A stretch of DNA of 64,000 nucleotides from Paraburkholderia xenovorans LB400 (GCF_000013645.1 NC_007951.1:4831837-4895836); one strand, 5' to 3'. Counted from the stretch's first letter, positions 51,025 to 59,763 are shown. Numbers and translations: made by a program. Notes: generated by a model from the letters alone, not told the origin.

Positions 51025-51837
51025 ATGGCAACGCAAGCAGGCAAAGGAACGGCATTGGTGACGGGGGCGTCGTCGGGTATCGGCGCAGTGTATGCAGACC
51101 GCCTCGCGCGGCGCGGCTACGACCTGATTCTCGTGGCGCGCGATGCAGAACGGCTGAACGGTCTGGCTGGGCGTCTGTCGAGCGAAACCGGCCTCCACGT
51201 CGAAACGATCGCGGCGGACCTCACCGTCAAAGCCGATGTGCGCCGCATCGAGGAACGGCTGCGCGCGGACCGCAGCATCACGATGCTGGTCAACAACGCA
51301 GGCGTCGGCGCGACCGCCTCACTGATCGACTCGGACGTGGACGCGCTCGAAAAGATGATCGACCTGAACGTGACGGCGCTGACGCGTCTGACAGCGGCCG
51401 TCGTGCCGGCTTTGGTGGAGCGCGGCAACGGCATCGTGATCAATATTTCGTCGATCGTCGCGTTGTCGCCGGAACTGTTGAACGGCACGTATAGCGGCAC
51501 CAAGGCCTACGTGCTGAACCTGACGCAATCGCTGCATCACGAAGTGAGCGGCAAGGGCGTGCAGCTGCAGGCGGTGCTGCCGGGCGCGACCAGCACGGCA
51601 TTCTGGGGCCGCGCGGGCTTGCCGGTCGAGCATCTGCCGTCGGAGATCGTGATGACCGCCGAAGACATGGTGGACGCCGCGCTCGCCGGCCTCGATCAGG
51701 GCGAACTGGTGACGATTCCGTCGTTGCCGGACGCGGCAGACTGGGACCGTTTGAACAGCGCGCGCCAGCAGTTGCAGCCGAACCTGTCGCACAAGCTGCC
51801 GGCCGCGCGCTATACGCACGTCGCGGCAACGGCGTAA
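51025..51837 (+). CDS. Short-chain dehydrogenase/reductase
   Basis: A 270-residue classical-type SDR: cofactor motif VTGASSGIG (12-20), NNAGVGA, catalytic Ser in NISSIVALS and Y156/K160 in YSGTKAY. The substrate is unknown. GGAGAGAG upstream gives a good start. It is divergent from the GlxA-type regulator gene and ends at a strong terminator shared with the Lrp gene. Confidence 0.92.
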   Translation: MATQAGKGTALVTGASSGIGAVYADRLARRGYDLILVARDAERLNGLAGRLSSETGLHVETIAADLTVKADVRRIEERLRADRSITMLVNNAGVGATASLIDSDVDALEKMIDLNVTALTRLTAAVVPALVERGNGIVINISSIVALSPELLNGTYSGTKAYVLNLTQSLHHEVSGKGVQLQAVLPGATSTAFWGRAGLPVEHLPSEIVMTAEDMVDAALAGLDQGELVTIPSLPDAADWDRLNSARQQLQPNLSHKLPAARYTHVAATA

Positions 51838-51875
51838 CGACTGCTTTCGGCGCATCAAAGGCAGACAGGCAGCTC

Positions 51876-51910
51876 ACAAAGGGCAGCGGCAACTGGACGC
51901 TGCCCTTTGT
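51876..51910. terminator. Bidirectional terminator between SDR and Lrp genes
   Basis: ACAAAGGGCAGCG (51876-51888) and CGCTGCCCTTTGT (51898-51910) are exact complements around a nine-base loop. Confidence 0.9.
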
Positions 51911-51915
51911 GGCTC

Positions 51916-52443
51916 TCAGCGCCAGTCAGTCGACACGTCGTCGGGATCGACCAGCGTCAGTCCCGACGACGGCAGCGGCAGCGCCGTCTTGTAACGCACC
52001 TGCTTGAGCGCGAAGCTCGAGCGGATATTGGAGATGCCCGGAATCTTGGTCAGATGATCGACGATAAAGCGCTCCAGCGTCTGCATATCCGGCATGACCA
52101 CGCGCAGCAGATAGTCGGCGTCGCCCGTCATCAGATAGCACTCCATCACTTCCGGGCGCTCCGAAATCGCCTGTTCGAAGCGCTGCAGCGCGTCTTCCAC
52201 CTGCTTTTCCAGGCTCACCTGAATGAACACGTTGATGCGCAGCCCGAGCGGCTCCGGATTCAGCAGCGTGACCTGCTGCTTGAACAGGCCGAGCTTTTCG
52301 AGCGCCCGCACGCGGTTAAAACACGGCGTGGCCGACAGGTTCACCGAACGCGCCAGATCCGAATTGGTGATGCGCGCGTTCTGCTGCAACTGGCTCAGGA
52401 TGCCGATGTCGATACGGTCAAGCCGTCTGGGTGGCGTGGTCAT
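51916..52443 (-). CDS. Lrp/AsnC-family regulator (MdeR-like)
   Basis: A 175-residue Lrp-type protein: HTH at about 8-52 (LDRIDIGILSQLQQNARITNSDLARSVNLSATPCFNRVRALEKLG) and an AsnC effector domain with MTGDADYLLRVVMPDM. It is divergent from mdeB. In Pseudomonas putida the Lrp-type MdeR activates mdeA (methionine gamma-lyase) and mdeB in response to methionine; the same pairing without mdeA is seen here. The start at MTTPPRRLDR is the family-like one. A 17-bp perfect dyad lies 68 bases upstream. Confidence 0.9.
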   Translation of the reverse strand: MTTPPRRLDRIDIGILSQLQQNARITNSDLARSVNLSATPCFNRVRALEKLGLFKQQVTLLNPEPLGLRINVFIQVSLEKQVEDALQRFEQAISERPEVMECYLMTGDADYLLRVVMPDMQTLERFIVDHLTKIPGISNIRSSFALKQVRYKTALPLPSSGLTLVDPDDVSTDWR

Positions 52444-52511
52444 AGATGAAATATTCCGTGTCACCGGCGAATTCAGGAACAAATAGCCTATCGCAGTGCA
52501 GGAACACAAGC

Positions 52512-52528
52512 AAATGAGACGCTCATTT
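52512..52528. promoter_or_regulatory. Perfect dyad operator candidate between Lrp gene and mdeB
   Basis: AAATGAG-ACG-CTCATTT is an exact inverted repeat, 68 bases from both starts (mdeB ATG 52596, Lrp ATG 52443). The size fits Lrp-family binding. Confidence 0.6.
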
Positions 52529-52595
52529 TGCGACCACATGGTTACCATTGACTCATTCGATCTTGAACCGAACGTGTCGATGCGGGAGTGGCGCC

Positions 52596-55337
52596 ATGAC
52601 GGATTTATCCAGCGGTAGCAAGCAATTGCGGTTTTTGAACACCCATCGTGTCGACACGACGGAGCAGGCGGATACCGATCCGCAGGAAACCGCCGAGTGG
52701 CTGCAAGCGCTCGACGGCGTGGTCGCGCATGTTGGCCGCGACCGCGCGCAGTTTCTGTTCGACAAGCTCGCGAGCCATGCGCTCTCGCTCGGCGTGGAAT
52801 CGGCGCGCACCAGCGTGACGCCGTATCAGAACACCATCCCGTTCGAGCAACAGCCGCGCTATCCGGGCAATCTCGAACTCGAAGAACGGCTCGCCGCCGC
52901 GCTGCGCTGGAATGCGCTCGCGATGGTGGTGCGCGCGAACAAGGCTTACGGCGAACTCGGCGGCCATATTGCGAGTTACGCGTCCGCGGCGGACCTGTTC
53001 GAGGTCGGTTTCAACCATTTCTTCCGCGCCACTGCGCCGGGCGGCGAGGAGGGCACGGGCGACCTCGTCTACTTCCAGCCGCACTCGTCGCCGGGCGTCT
53101 ACGCGCGGGCTTATCTCGAAGGCTTTCTCTCCGAAGAAAACCTGCAGTACTACCGGCGCGAGATCGGCGGACCGGGCTTGTGCTCGTATCCGCATCCGTG
53201 GCTGATGCCGGACTTCTGGCAATTTCCCACCGGCTCGATGGGCATCGGGCCGATCAATGCGATTTATCAAGCGCGCTTCATGCGGTATCTCGCCAATCGC
53301 GGCCTCGTGCAAACGGAAGGCCGCAAAGTGTGGGGCTTTTTCGGCGACGGCGAAATGGATGAGCCGGAATCGACCGGCGCGCTTTCACTGGCCGCGCGCG
53401 AAGGGCTCGACAATCTGGTGTTTGTGATCAACTGCAATTTGCAGCGCCTCGACGGCCCGGTGCGCAGCAACGGCCGCATCATCGACGAACTGGAAGCGCA
53501 CTTTATCGGCGCCGGCTGGAATGTGATCAAGGTGATCTGGGGTTCGGACTGGGACGCGCTGTTCTCGCGCGACCGCACCGGCGCTTTGCTGCGCGCTTTC
53601 GCGCATACCGTGGACGGTCAGTTCCAGACCTTCTCGGCGAACGACGGCGCCTACAACCGCGAACGCTTCTTCGGCCAGAACCCGGAGCTTGCCGCGCTCG
53701 CCGCGCAACTGAGTGACGACGACATCGACCGTTTGCGCCGTGGCGGCCACGACGTGCGCAAACTGCACGCGGCGTACGCGAACGCGCTCGCGCACCACGG
53801 TCAGCCGACGGTGATTCTCGCGAAGACGATGAAGGGCTTCGGCATGGGCACCTCGGGCCAGGGCCGCATGACCACGCATCAGCAGAAGAAACTCGACTTC
53901 GACGACCTCAAGGCGTTTCGCGACCGCTTCCGCCTGCCGCTGACGGACGAGGACGTGGAACAGGTGAAGTTTTACAAACCAGCAGAAGACAGCCCGGAAA
54001 TGCAATACCTGCATGCGCGCCGGGCAGCTCTCGGAGGCTATCTGCCCAGAAGGCGGAGAGTTGCATCGAAGGGGCTGATCGTCCCGCCGGTGTCCTCCTG
54101 GGGGCAATTCGCGCTGGAATCGAACGGCCGCGAGATGTCCACGACGATGGCGCTGGTCCGCATGCTGACCGCACTGCTCAAGGATCAGGAAGTCGGTCCG
54201 CGCGTGGTGCCGATCGTCGCCGACGAAGCACGTACCTTCGGCATGGCGAACATGTTCCGCCAGGTCGGCATCTATTCGCCGCTCGGGCAGTTGTACGAGC
54301 CGGAAGATCTCGGCTCGATGCTGTACTACCGCGAGGACACGAAAGGCCAGATTCTCGAAGAGGGCATTTCGGAAGCGGGCGCGGTGTCGTCGTGGATCGC
54401 GGCGGCAACGTCGTACAGTGTGCACGATCTGCCGATGCTGCCGTTCTACATCTACTACTCGATGTTCGGTTTCCAGCGCATCGGCGATCTGATCTGGGCG
54501 GCGGCGGATCAGCGGGCGCGCGGCTTCCTGATCGGTGCAACCTCCGGCAAAACAACGCTTGGCGGCGAGGGCTTGCAGCATCAGGACGGCACGAGCCATC
54601 TGGCGGCATCGACGATTCCGAACTGCCGCGCGTACGACCCGGCGTTCGCGTATGAGGTTGCCGCGATCGTCGACGAAGGCATGCGCGAGATGGTCGAGCA
54701 GCAGCGCGACGTGTTCTATTACGTCACGGTGATGAACGAGAATTACGCGCAGCCGTCGGTGCCGGGCGACAGCCCGGAGGCGCTGCGCGAAGGGATTCTC
54801 AAGGGCATCTATCCGCTCGCCGCGCAAGCGCAGGAGAGCACGCAAGCCAGGGTGCAATTGCTCGGCGCTGGTGCGATTCTCGGTGAAGTGATCGCGGCCC
54901 GGCAGATGTTGAAGGACGATTGGCAGATCGATGCCGCCGTGTGGAGCGTGACCAGTTTCACCGAGTTGCAGCGTGACGGAATGGCGGCGGAGCGGCTCGC
55001 GCGTCTCGGCGAGGAAACCGGCACGCCGTATGTCACGCGAGCGCTCGAAGCATCGCAAGGTCCGATCATCGCCGCCACGGACTATGTTCGCGCCGTGCCC
55101 GAACTGATTCGCGCGTACGTGCCGCGCCGCTACGTGACGCTCGGCACCGACGGCTTCGGCCGCAGTGACACGCGCCAGGCGTTGCGCGAGTTCTTCGAAG
55201 TCGACCGCAAGGCGATTGTGATCGCCGCCCTCAAAGCGCTGGCGGACGAGGGCGCGATCGGGGCAACCGTGCTCGCCGAAGCGCGCCGCAAGTATCTCGG
55301 CGCCGCAGCAGTCGGTGCCGCTTCCTGGCAACGTTAG
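52596..55337 (+). CDS. mdeB: Homodimeric 2-oxoacid dehydrogenase E1 (PDH E1 family, MdeB-like)
   Basis: A 913-residue AceE-type E1: TPP motif GDGEMDEPES starting at residue 250 and ending in NCN near 277, a pyrimidine domain with IVADEARTFGMANMF, and a transketolase C-terminal domain. It decarboxylates a 2-oxoacid and passes the acyl group to an E2 lipoyl enzyme, not encoded here. With an Lrp neighbour it resembles MdeB of Pseudomonas putida, which acts on 2-oxobutyrate from methionine breakdown. The housekeeping aceE is presumably elsewhere with aceF. The start at MTDLSSGSK is chosen; upstream codons overlap the operator. Confidence 0.88.
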   Translation: MTDLSSGSKQLRFLNTHRVDTTEQADTDPQETAEWLQALDGVVAHVGRDRAQFLFDKLASHALSLGVESARTSVTPYQNTIPFEQQPRYPGNLELEERLAAALRWNALAMVVRANKAYGELGGHIASYASAADLFEVGFNHFFRATAPGGEEGTGDLVYFQPHSSPGVYARAYLEGFLSEENLQYYRREIGGPGLCSYPHPWLMPDFWQFPTGSMGIGPINAIYQARFMRYLANRGLVQTEGRKVWGFFGDGEMDEPESTGALSLAAREGLDNLVFVINCNLQRLDGPVRSNGRIIDELEAHFIGAGWNVIKVIWGSDWDALFSRDRTGALLRAFAHTVDGQFQTFSANDGAYNRERFFGQNPELAALAAQLSDDDIDRLRRGGHDVRKLHAAYANALAHHGQPTVILAKTMKGFGMGTSGQGRMTTHQQKKLDFDDLKAFRDRFRLPLTDEDVEQVKFYKPAEDSPEMQYLHARRAALGGYLPRRRRVASKGLIVPPVSSWGQFALESNGREMSTTMALVRMLTALLKDQEVGPRVVPIVADEARTFGMANMFRQVGIYSPLGQLYEPEDLGSMLYYREDTKGQILEEGISEAGAVSSWIAAATSYSVHDLPMLPFYIYYSMFGFQRIGDLIWAAADQRARGFLIGATSGKTTLGGEGLQHQDGTSHLAASTIPNCRAYDPAFAYEVAAIVDEGMREMVEQQRDVFYYVTVMNENYAQPSVPGDSPEALREGILKGIYPLAAQAQESTQARVQLLGAGAILGEVIAARQMLKDDWQIDAAVWSVTSFTELQRDGMAAERLARLGEETGTPYVTRALEASQGPIIAATDYVRAVPELIRAYVPRRYVTLGTDGFGRSDTRQALREFFEVDRKAIVIAALKALADEGAIGATVLAEARRKYLGAAAVGAASWQR

Positions 55338-55804
55338 AAAGCGGCTGCAGAATGGTCAGTCGCTCACCGCGACCCGGCTCTTGCCGTCCCGTTTGGCGCG
55401 ATACAGGCCGACATCGGCGGCTTCGATCGGCTTCGTCACCGGCTCGGTGACGGACGGCGCGAGCACCGCCGACTGGCCGGCCACTTCGTTCATGATGCGC
55501 GGCAGATCGCGCGAGGTCGCGCGCCTTACTTGTGGCTTTACCTCAAGCCGGTGTTGTCGGCGTCGTCTGTGTTGGGATCGATGGGTCGGCAAGCTTTACG
55601 GGGCGCCAAATTTATCTGGCGAGTCATGAGGCGAATTTCACATTGATCGGGGGAATGAATCAGTCGAACGGAGGGACCAGGCGATCTTCATGGCGGCCGG
55701 CGCTTTGCGCATTACACGAGTAATGGCCGGTTACCACTTGCTGCATCTATTTCCGCGCGCGCCGGCCACAATCGGTTCCATGCCTGAACGGCGGGGAGTC
55801 AAAC
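55338..55804. other. 467-bp region with a decayed gene end
   Basis: Only the GGDEF remnant (55356-55520) is recognised. The rest (55520-55804) has no gene I can support and mixed composition, with AT-rich fragments near 55600-55680 that look foreign. Confidence 0.5.
55356..55520 (-). pseudogene. C-terminal remnant of a GGDEF-domain protein
   Basis: The minus strand encodes AADVGLYRAKRDGKSRV just before a stop, matching the conserved end of GGDEF diguanylate cyclases (ADxALYxAKxxGRNRV). Upstream only about 30 further residues look coding and the GGDEF signature itself is gone, with no start codon in a family context. It is a truncated relic, likely left by a deletion or insertion next to mdeB. 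Confidence 0.7.
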
Positions 55805-56128
55805 ATGAAAAAGATCGCAGTGGCGTTGTTGATGGTGGGAAGTCTGAGCGTAGCCGGGCAAGCGTCGGCGCACGGTAACGGCGGGGACGTGGTGGGCGCG
55901 CTGATTGGTGGCGCCGTGCTGGGAGCGGTGGTGACCTCCGCGCTGAATCCGGCGCCCGTGGTGGCTTACCAGCAGCCCGTGTATGCGCAGCCGGCGTATC
56001 AACCCGCTCCGGTCTATGCGCAGGCGCCGCCGGGATATTGCTATGACCAGTATCAACGTGCGTATGTCGCATGCGGTGCGCCGCCGCCGGCGCAATACGG
56101 ATATCCGCAGCCTCAACCGGGTTGGTAA
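55805..56128 (+). CDS. Small secreted Gly/Pro-rich protein, 107 aa
   Basis: The product has a signal peptide (MKKIAVALLMVGSLSVAGQASA), a glycine-zipper-like segment (GGDVVGALIGGAVLGAVVTSAL) and a tail of Gln/Pro/Tyr repeats (YQQPVYAQPAYQPAPVYAQ) with two cysteines. Such proteins are common small envelope proteins in Burkholderia with no assigned function. It ends 39 bases before a strong terminator, so it is monocistronic. Confidence 0.8.
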   Translation: MKKIAVALLMVGSLSVAGQASAHGNGGDVVGALIGGAVLGAVVTSALNPAPVVAYQQPVYAQPAYQPAPVYAQAPPGYCYDQYQRAYVACGAPPPAQYGYPQPQPGW

Positions 56129-56166
56129 TCTGATAGCGGAGCACGTGGCTGTTGCGCGTGCACAAA

Positions 56167-56203
56167 ATGAAAGGCCGTCGCCTTGCGCGACGGCCTTTCA
56201 TTT
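56167..56203. terminator. Bidirectional terminator after the Pro-rich gene
   Basis: GAAAGGCCGTCGC (56169-56181) and GCGACGGCCTTTC (56187-56199) are exact complements around CTTGC, flanked by AAAAT and ATTTC. It also lies 11 bases past the stop of the 53-codon gene on the minus strand. Confidence 0.9.
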
Positions 56204-56213
56204 CATGCGTCGT

Positions 56214-56375
56214 TCAGTGCCGGTGATGCAGCCACTCCGCATAGTGCGTATCGAGCCAGCGCTCGCGTCTTTGCGGCCTCGTCTTCTGGTGGTAGTGGGA
56301 CGCGGCCCAGATAGCGACGCCGACCAGCAGCATGACGGCAGGCCCCAGCAAATAAGCCATCAGCGATTCAGACAT
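56214..56375 (-). CDS. Small membrane protein, 53 aa
   Basis: ATG at 56375 with GGAGG seven bases upstream. The product has one hydrophobic segment (MAYLLGPAVMLLVGVAIWAAS) and a basic tail (QKTRPQRRERW ... HHRH). No family is recognised. The good ribosome binding site, sensible membrane protein pattern and clean end before a shared terminator support it as a real gene. Confidence 0.65.
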   Translation of the reverse strand: MSESLMAYLLGPAVMLLVGVAIWAASHYHQKTRPQRRERWLDTHYAEWLHHRH

Positions 56376-56558
56376 GGGAGCCTCCGTATGGGGTTGCGTG
56401 CAACCTTCAGTTTAGGCGATCAAACGCGAGAGAAAAGGACCGCGTGAATCGATGCCGACGCGTGCTTGCATGGCGTCCGGGTTTTCGCTTTTTGAAACCT
56501 GATGAGAAATCGGATTCTGTCTTTGCGGCAAAGAGTTAGGATCGATCCAAGGTGATTC

Positions 56559-56570
56559 GTGTACCAAAGA
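56559..56570 (+). repeat. 12-bp direct repeat, left copy (GTGTACCAAAGA)
   Basis: Identical to 57880-57891, in the same orientation, flanking the integrase gene at its two ends 1.32 kb apart. GTGTACC-type repeats near P4-family integrases are usually arm-type integrase binding sites. Confidence 0.6.
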
Positions 56571-56629
56571 ATCGTCTTGGTGCCACGGCTGGCGGAATAG
56601 AACGACGCATGCCCGTCAGCGCTAGCGGG

Positions 56630-57829
56630 TCATGCGCTGCGGGTGTCCTTGATCTGCGCATCGACGAAATCCGCCCAACGCTGCATGATCCGACGTTGAT
56701 CCGCAGCCTTTTCCGCATTCGTGCTTTGCCTGAGACGTTCGGGCACTTCTTCGGCACCGCGGTCGGTCGCCTCTGCGTGCGCCGTCATCTCGCGCAAGTG
56801 CGCCGTTGCGGTGCGCCGGAAGTCATGCAGAACGAAATGCTCCACGTCGAGGCCGAGCGCCTTGACGGCCTGGTTCAATGTGCTTTTGGCGATGGGCCGG
56901 TCGTCGCCTCTGACGCTCGGGAATACGAAGTTTCGGCTGGCCCTGGTCTCGTGAAGCTCGCGCAGCATGGAAACTGCCTGAAGCGAAAGAGGCACGCGCT
57001 GATCGCGGTCTTTCTTCAGGCGCGCGGCGGGTATTGTCCACAGCGCTTTGTCCAGATCGAATTCGGCCCACGTCGATTCGACCAGGTCCGATTTCCGCAC
57101 CATCGTCAACACCAACAGATGCAGCGCCAATTTCAGCGGCCGGCGAATGCTCGACGCGTCGATCGACCGGAACATGGCGCCGATTTCGTCGCCCGAGAGC
57201 ACGCGGGTGCGGCTGTCGAAAGTGGCGATGGAGCGCGCCGGAACGACTTCGGCCGGATTGCCGGCCGCGAGTTGCCGGGCAATCAGGTACTCGTAGAGAC
57301 GCTTGACCACATTGCGCGTGTGCAGCGCCATTTTCGGCGAACCGCGGCTTTTGATTCTGTCGCATATCGCCACGATGTCGGCGGCGGTAACGGCTTTGAC
57401 CGGCATGTGGCCGATGGCGGGCAGCACGTCCTTTTCGAGCGCGCGCCGCGTGGTGCGGCGATATTCCTCCGACTTGCCCGCCATTTCCGTCGCGAGATAA
57501 AGCTCGGCTGCTTCGCGCAGCACGTCGGCTTTGCTTTCCGCGCCGCGATCGCGCCGCGCGGTGGCGACCGGCGAAATACCTCGCGCGACCATCTCCGCAT
57601 ACTTTTGCGCCTTGGCCCGCGCGACGCGCAAAGAGATCATCCGGTAGTCGCCAATGGTGGCGAGCGGCTGACGTTTGCCGTCCAGCGAATAGCGGAAACG
57701 CCAGACCTTGGTGCCGGTCGTCATGACTTCGATGACGAGGCCGTTGCCGTCGGCGACGCAATAACGGGCGGCGCGCGGTTCGAGCGCGCGGATCTGGGCT
57801 TCGGTGAGGGGGACGGCTAATCGGGGCAT
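56630..57829 (-). CDS. P4-type tyrosine recombinase, catalytic Tyr missing
   Basis: A 399-residue integrase of the P4/prophage type: N-terminal DUF4102-like arm domain (MPRLAVPLTEAQIRALEP ... ADGNGLVIEV), core-binding domain, and catalytic domain with the first Arg in TMVRKSDLVESTW and HDFRR. After HDFRRTATAHL, however, the expected His and the Tyr nucleophile (normally VYNRAEY about 30 residues on) are replaced: the aligned stretch reads LRQSTNAEKAADQRR and no Tyr occurs in the last 69 residues. The frame is intact and the terminal WADFVDAQI is normal. It lies just past the mnmE stop. It is probably an inactive relic or a non-recombining relative. Confidence 0.85.
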   Translation of the reverse strand: MPRLAVPLTEAQIRALEPRAARYCVADGNGLVIEVMTTGTKVWRFRYSLDGKRQPLATIGDYRMISLRVARAKAQKYAEMVARGISPVATARRDRGAESKADVLREAAELYLATEMAGKSEEYRRTTRRALEKDVLPAIGHMPVKAVTAADIVAICDRIKSRGSPKMALHTRNVVKRLYEYLIARQLAAGNPAEVVPARSIATFDSRTRVLSGDEIGAMFRSIDASSIRRPLKLALHLLVLTMVRKSDLVESTWAEFDLDKALWTIPAARLKKDRDQRVPLSLQAVSMLRELHETRASRNFVFPSVRGDDRPIAKSTLNQAVKALGLDVEHFVLHDFRRTATAHLREMTAHAEATDRGAEEVPERLRQSTNAEKAADQRRIMQRWADFVDAQIKDTRSA

Positions 57830-57879
57830 GCTCGGATCGTTGAAACGCGGACAGCGGCGATTTTAAACCTATGCCCACT

Positions 57880-57891
57880 GTGTACCAAAGA
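57880..57891 (+). repeat. 12-bp direct repeat, right copy (GTGTACCAAAGA)
   Basis: Partner of 56559-56570. It lies 51 bases upstream of the integrase start, where arm-type sites are expected. Confidence 0.6.
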
Positions 57892-58002
57892 TTTAGCGGT
57901 TTTTGGGTCAACGAAGCGAGATTTCATATGGATGAGGACGGTCGCCGAATCCCTCGTGAAAGCCTGAAATATAACCTTTATGAGGTGGAGGCCGAGCCTC
58001 GT

Positions 58003-58020
58003 TCACTTGCCGATACAGAA
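58003..58020 (-). other. SGI1-like attachment site at the mnmE 3' end
   Basis: The last codons of mnmE read TTCTGTATCGGCAAGTGA on the minus strand, encoding FCIGK-stop. The 3' end of mnmE (trmE/thdF) is the target of SGI1-type islands; from memory its 18-bp site is nearly the same. A recombinase gene sits directly beyond it. No second copy is seen to the left. Confidence 0.5.
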
Positions 58021-59397
58021 CCTGCTGAAAATCACTCCGAGCAGGTCATCCGAACTGAATTCGCCCGTGATGGAATTCAGCTGGTCCTGCGCGAGCCGAA
58101 GCTCTTCAGCGAATAGGTCCAGCGCCTGGGAGTTCTGATCGGCGTGCGCGGCTGCGGTGGCGAGATGTTCTTCGGCGGCGCGTAGTGCAATCAGATGCCG
58201 TTCGCGCGCCAGGTACACGCTTTCCGCGCCTGCTTGCCAGCCGGCGATCCGCAGCAACTCTTCGCGCAACAGCGCTACGCCGTCGCCCTGTTTCGCCGAG
58301 AGCCGCACTTCGCTCAGATCCAGGTCTGCGTCGAGTGCTCGCGTTGCCGGCGCAAGGCCGGTCAGGTCCGTCTTGTTCAGCACGCGCACCACCGGCACGC
58401 CGGCCGGAAAGCGCCCGGCGATCGCCTCGTCTTCGACCGTCATGCCGGTGCGCGCATCGAGCAGATGCAGTACGACATCCGCGCGTTCGATCTCGTTCCA
58501 GGTGCGCGCAATGCCGATTTTTTCGACTTCGTCCTCGGTATCGCGCAGGCCGGCGGTATCGATCACGTGTAGCGGAATGCCTTCGATCTGGATCGTCTGC
58601 GCGACCTTGTCCCGCGTGGTGCCGGCGATCGGCGTGACGATCGCCAGTTCCGCGCCCGCCAGCGCATTCAGCAGCGACGATTTGCCGACGTTGGGCTGCC
58701 CGGCCAGCACCACCGAGAGGCCCTCGCGCAACAACGCGCCTTGCCGCGCCTCGCTCAGCACGTGCCCGAGGCGCTCGCGAATCCGCGCGAGCTTGCCGCG
58801 GGCGTCGGCGGCTTCGAGGAAGTCGATCTCCTCCTCGGGAAAGTCGAGCGTCGCTTCGACGAGCATGCGCAGCGTGATCACGTCTTCGACCAACGCGTGA
58901 ATGTCGCGCGAAAATGCGCCGTCGAGCGAGCGGCCCGCCGAGCGCGCGGCGGCCTCGGTGCTGGCCTCGATCAGATCGGCGACCGCTTCGGCTTGCGCCA
59001 GATCCAGCTTGTCGTTGAGGAAGGCGCGGCGCGTGAACTCGCCCGGTTCGGCCAGACGTAGACCGAAGGCGCGGCCGGCGTCGATGCAACGCTGCAGCAC
59101 GAGTTGCAGCACGACCGGACCGCCGTGGCCCTGCAGTTCGAGCACGTGTTCGCCCGTATAGGAGTGTGGCGCCGGGAAGTACAGCGCGATGCCACGGTCG
59201 AGCGCATCGCCGCTGGCGTCGAGGAACGGAACGTAGCTGGCGCGGCGGGCGGCGAGTGTCTGACCGGTGAGCGCTTGCATCAGCGGCTGGGCCGCCGCCT
59301 CACCCGCTCGGCCGAACGAAATCCGCACCACGCCGATACCTCCCCGGCCGGGCGCGGTGGCGATGGCGACGATGGGATCGGAATCGGTGGTGAGCAT
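58003..59397 (-). CDS. mnmE: tRNA uridine-5-carboxymethylaminomethyl modification GTPase
   Basis: A 464-residue MnmE: N-terminal tetrahydrofolate-binding domain (TIAAIATAPGRGGIGVVRIS-like start), helical domain, inserted GTPase with P-loop GQPNVGKSS (233-241), G2 TTRD, G3 DTAGL (280-284) and NKTD, and the C-terminal FCIGK whose Cys is catalytic. With MnmG it builds cmnm5U34 in tRNA, which MnmC (15904) then matures. Length is normal. Between it and yidC two repressor genes are inserted, breaking the usual neighbourhood. Confidence 0.95.
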   Translation of the reverse strand: MLTTDSDPIVAIATAPGRGGIGVVRISFGRAGEAAAQPLMQALTGQTLAARRASYVPFLDASGDALDRGIALYFPAPHSYTGEHVLELQGHGGPVVLQLVLQRCIDAGRAFGLRLAEPGEFTRRAFLNDKLDLAQAEAVADLIEASTEAAARSAGRSLDGAFSRDIHALVEDVITLRMLVEATLDFPEEEIDFLEAADARGKLARIRERLGHVLSEARQGALLREGLSVVLAGQPNVGKSSLLNALAGAELAIVTPIAGTTRDKVAQTIQIEGIPLHVIDTAGLRDTEDEVEKIGIARTWNEIERADVVLHLLDARTGMTVEDEAIAGRFPAGVPVVRVLNKTDLTGLAPATRALDADLDLSEVRLSAKQGDGVALLREELLRIAGWQAGAESVYLARERHLIALRAAEEHLATAAAHADQNSQALDLFAEELRLAQDQLNSITGEFSSDDLLGVIFSRFCIGK

Positions 59398-59763
59398 GGA
59401 AGCGTGGGCAAAAACGGTGAGGAGGGCAGGGTGCTGGCGGTCAACGCGGCGCGAGGCATTGTAACGCGGCGGTGTGTGAAGGCTGACAGGCGGCGCGGCG
59501 GAGCCGCCGCTTTGGTGACCCGGCGCCGATTTCGGATTTATCTCGCAAAAGCTAAATTGTGCTGCGTTTTTTGAGAATAATTAAGACTGCACGAGATAGC
59601 TAAATCCCTATCAGACTGTAAAAAAAGGGAAAAAACGCACAATTTTTAAAATCGCGGCGCATCACGGCTGGCGCTGGTCAAAGCTAAAAAATATATTAAT
59701 TTCGATACTTCCTAGCCTGATTGGTTGAGAACCCACGGCTCGGGCGCTTGCACAATCCGATGC
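59398..59763. other. 366-bp A/T-rich spacer with operator-like repeats
   Basis: From about 59540 the sequence is much richer in A/T than the genome. It contains TCGGATTTATCTC (59532-59544) and AAGCTA (59549-59554), and TAGCTAAATCCCTATC near 59594. The same elements recur before the second repressor gene at a nearly equal distance (232 and 234 bases) from its start. Confidence 0.55.

Noticed and set aside
57871..58116. 81-codon plus-strand frame between the integrase and mnmE
   Set aside because: Its second half is antisense to the conserved mnmE end; the first half has no start signal.
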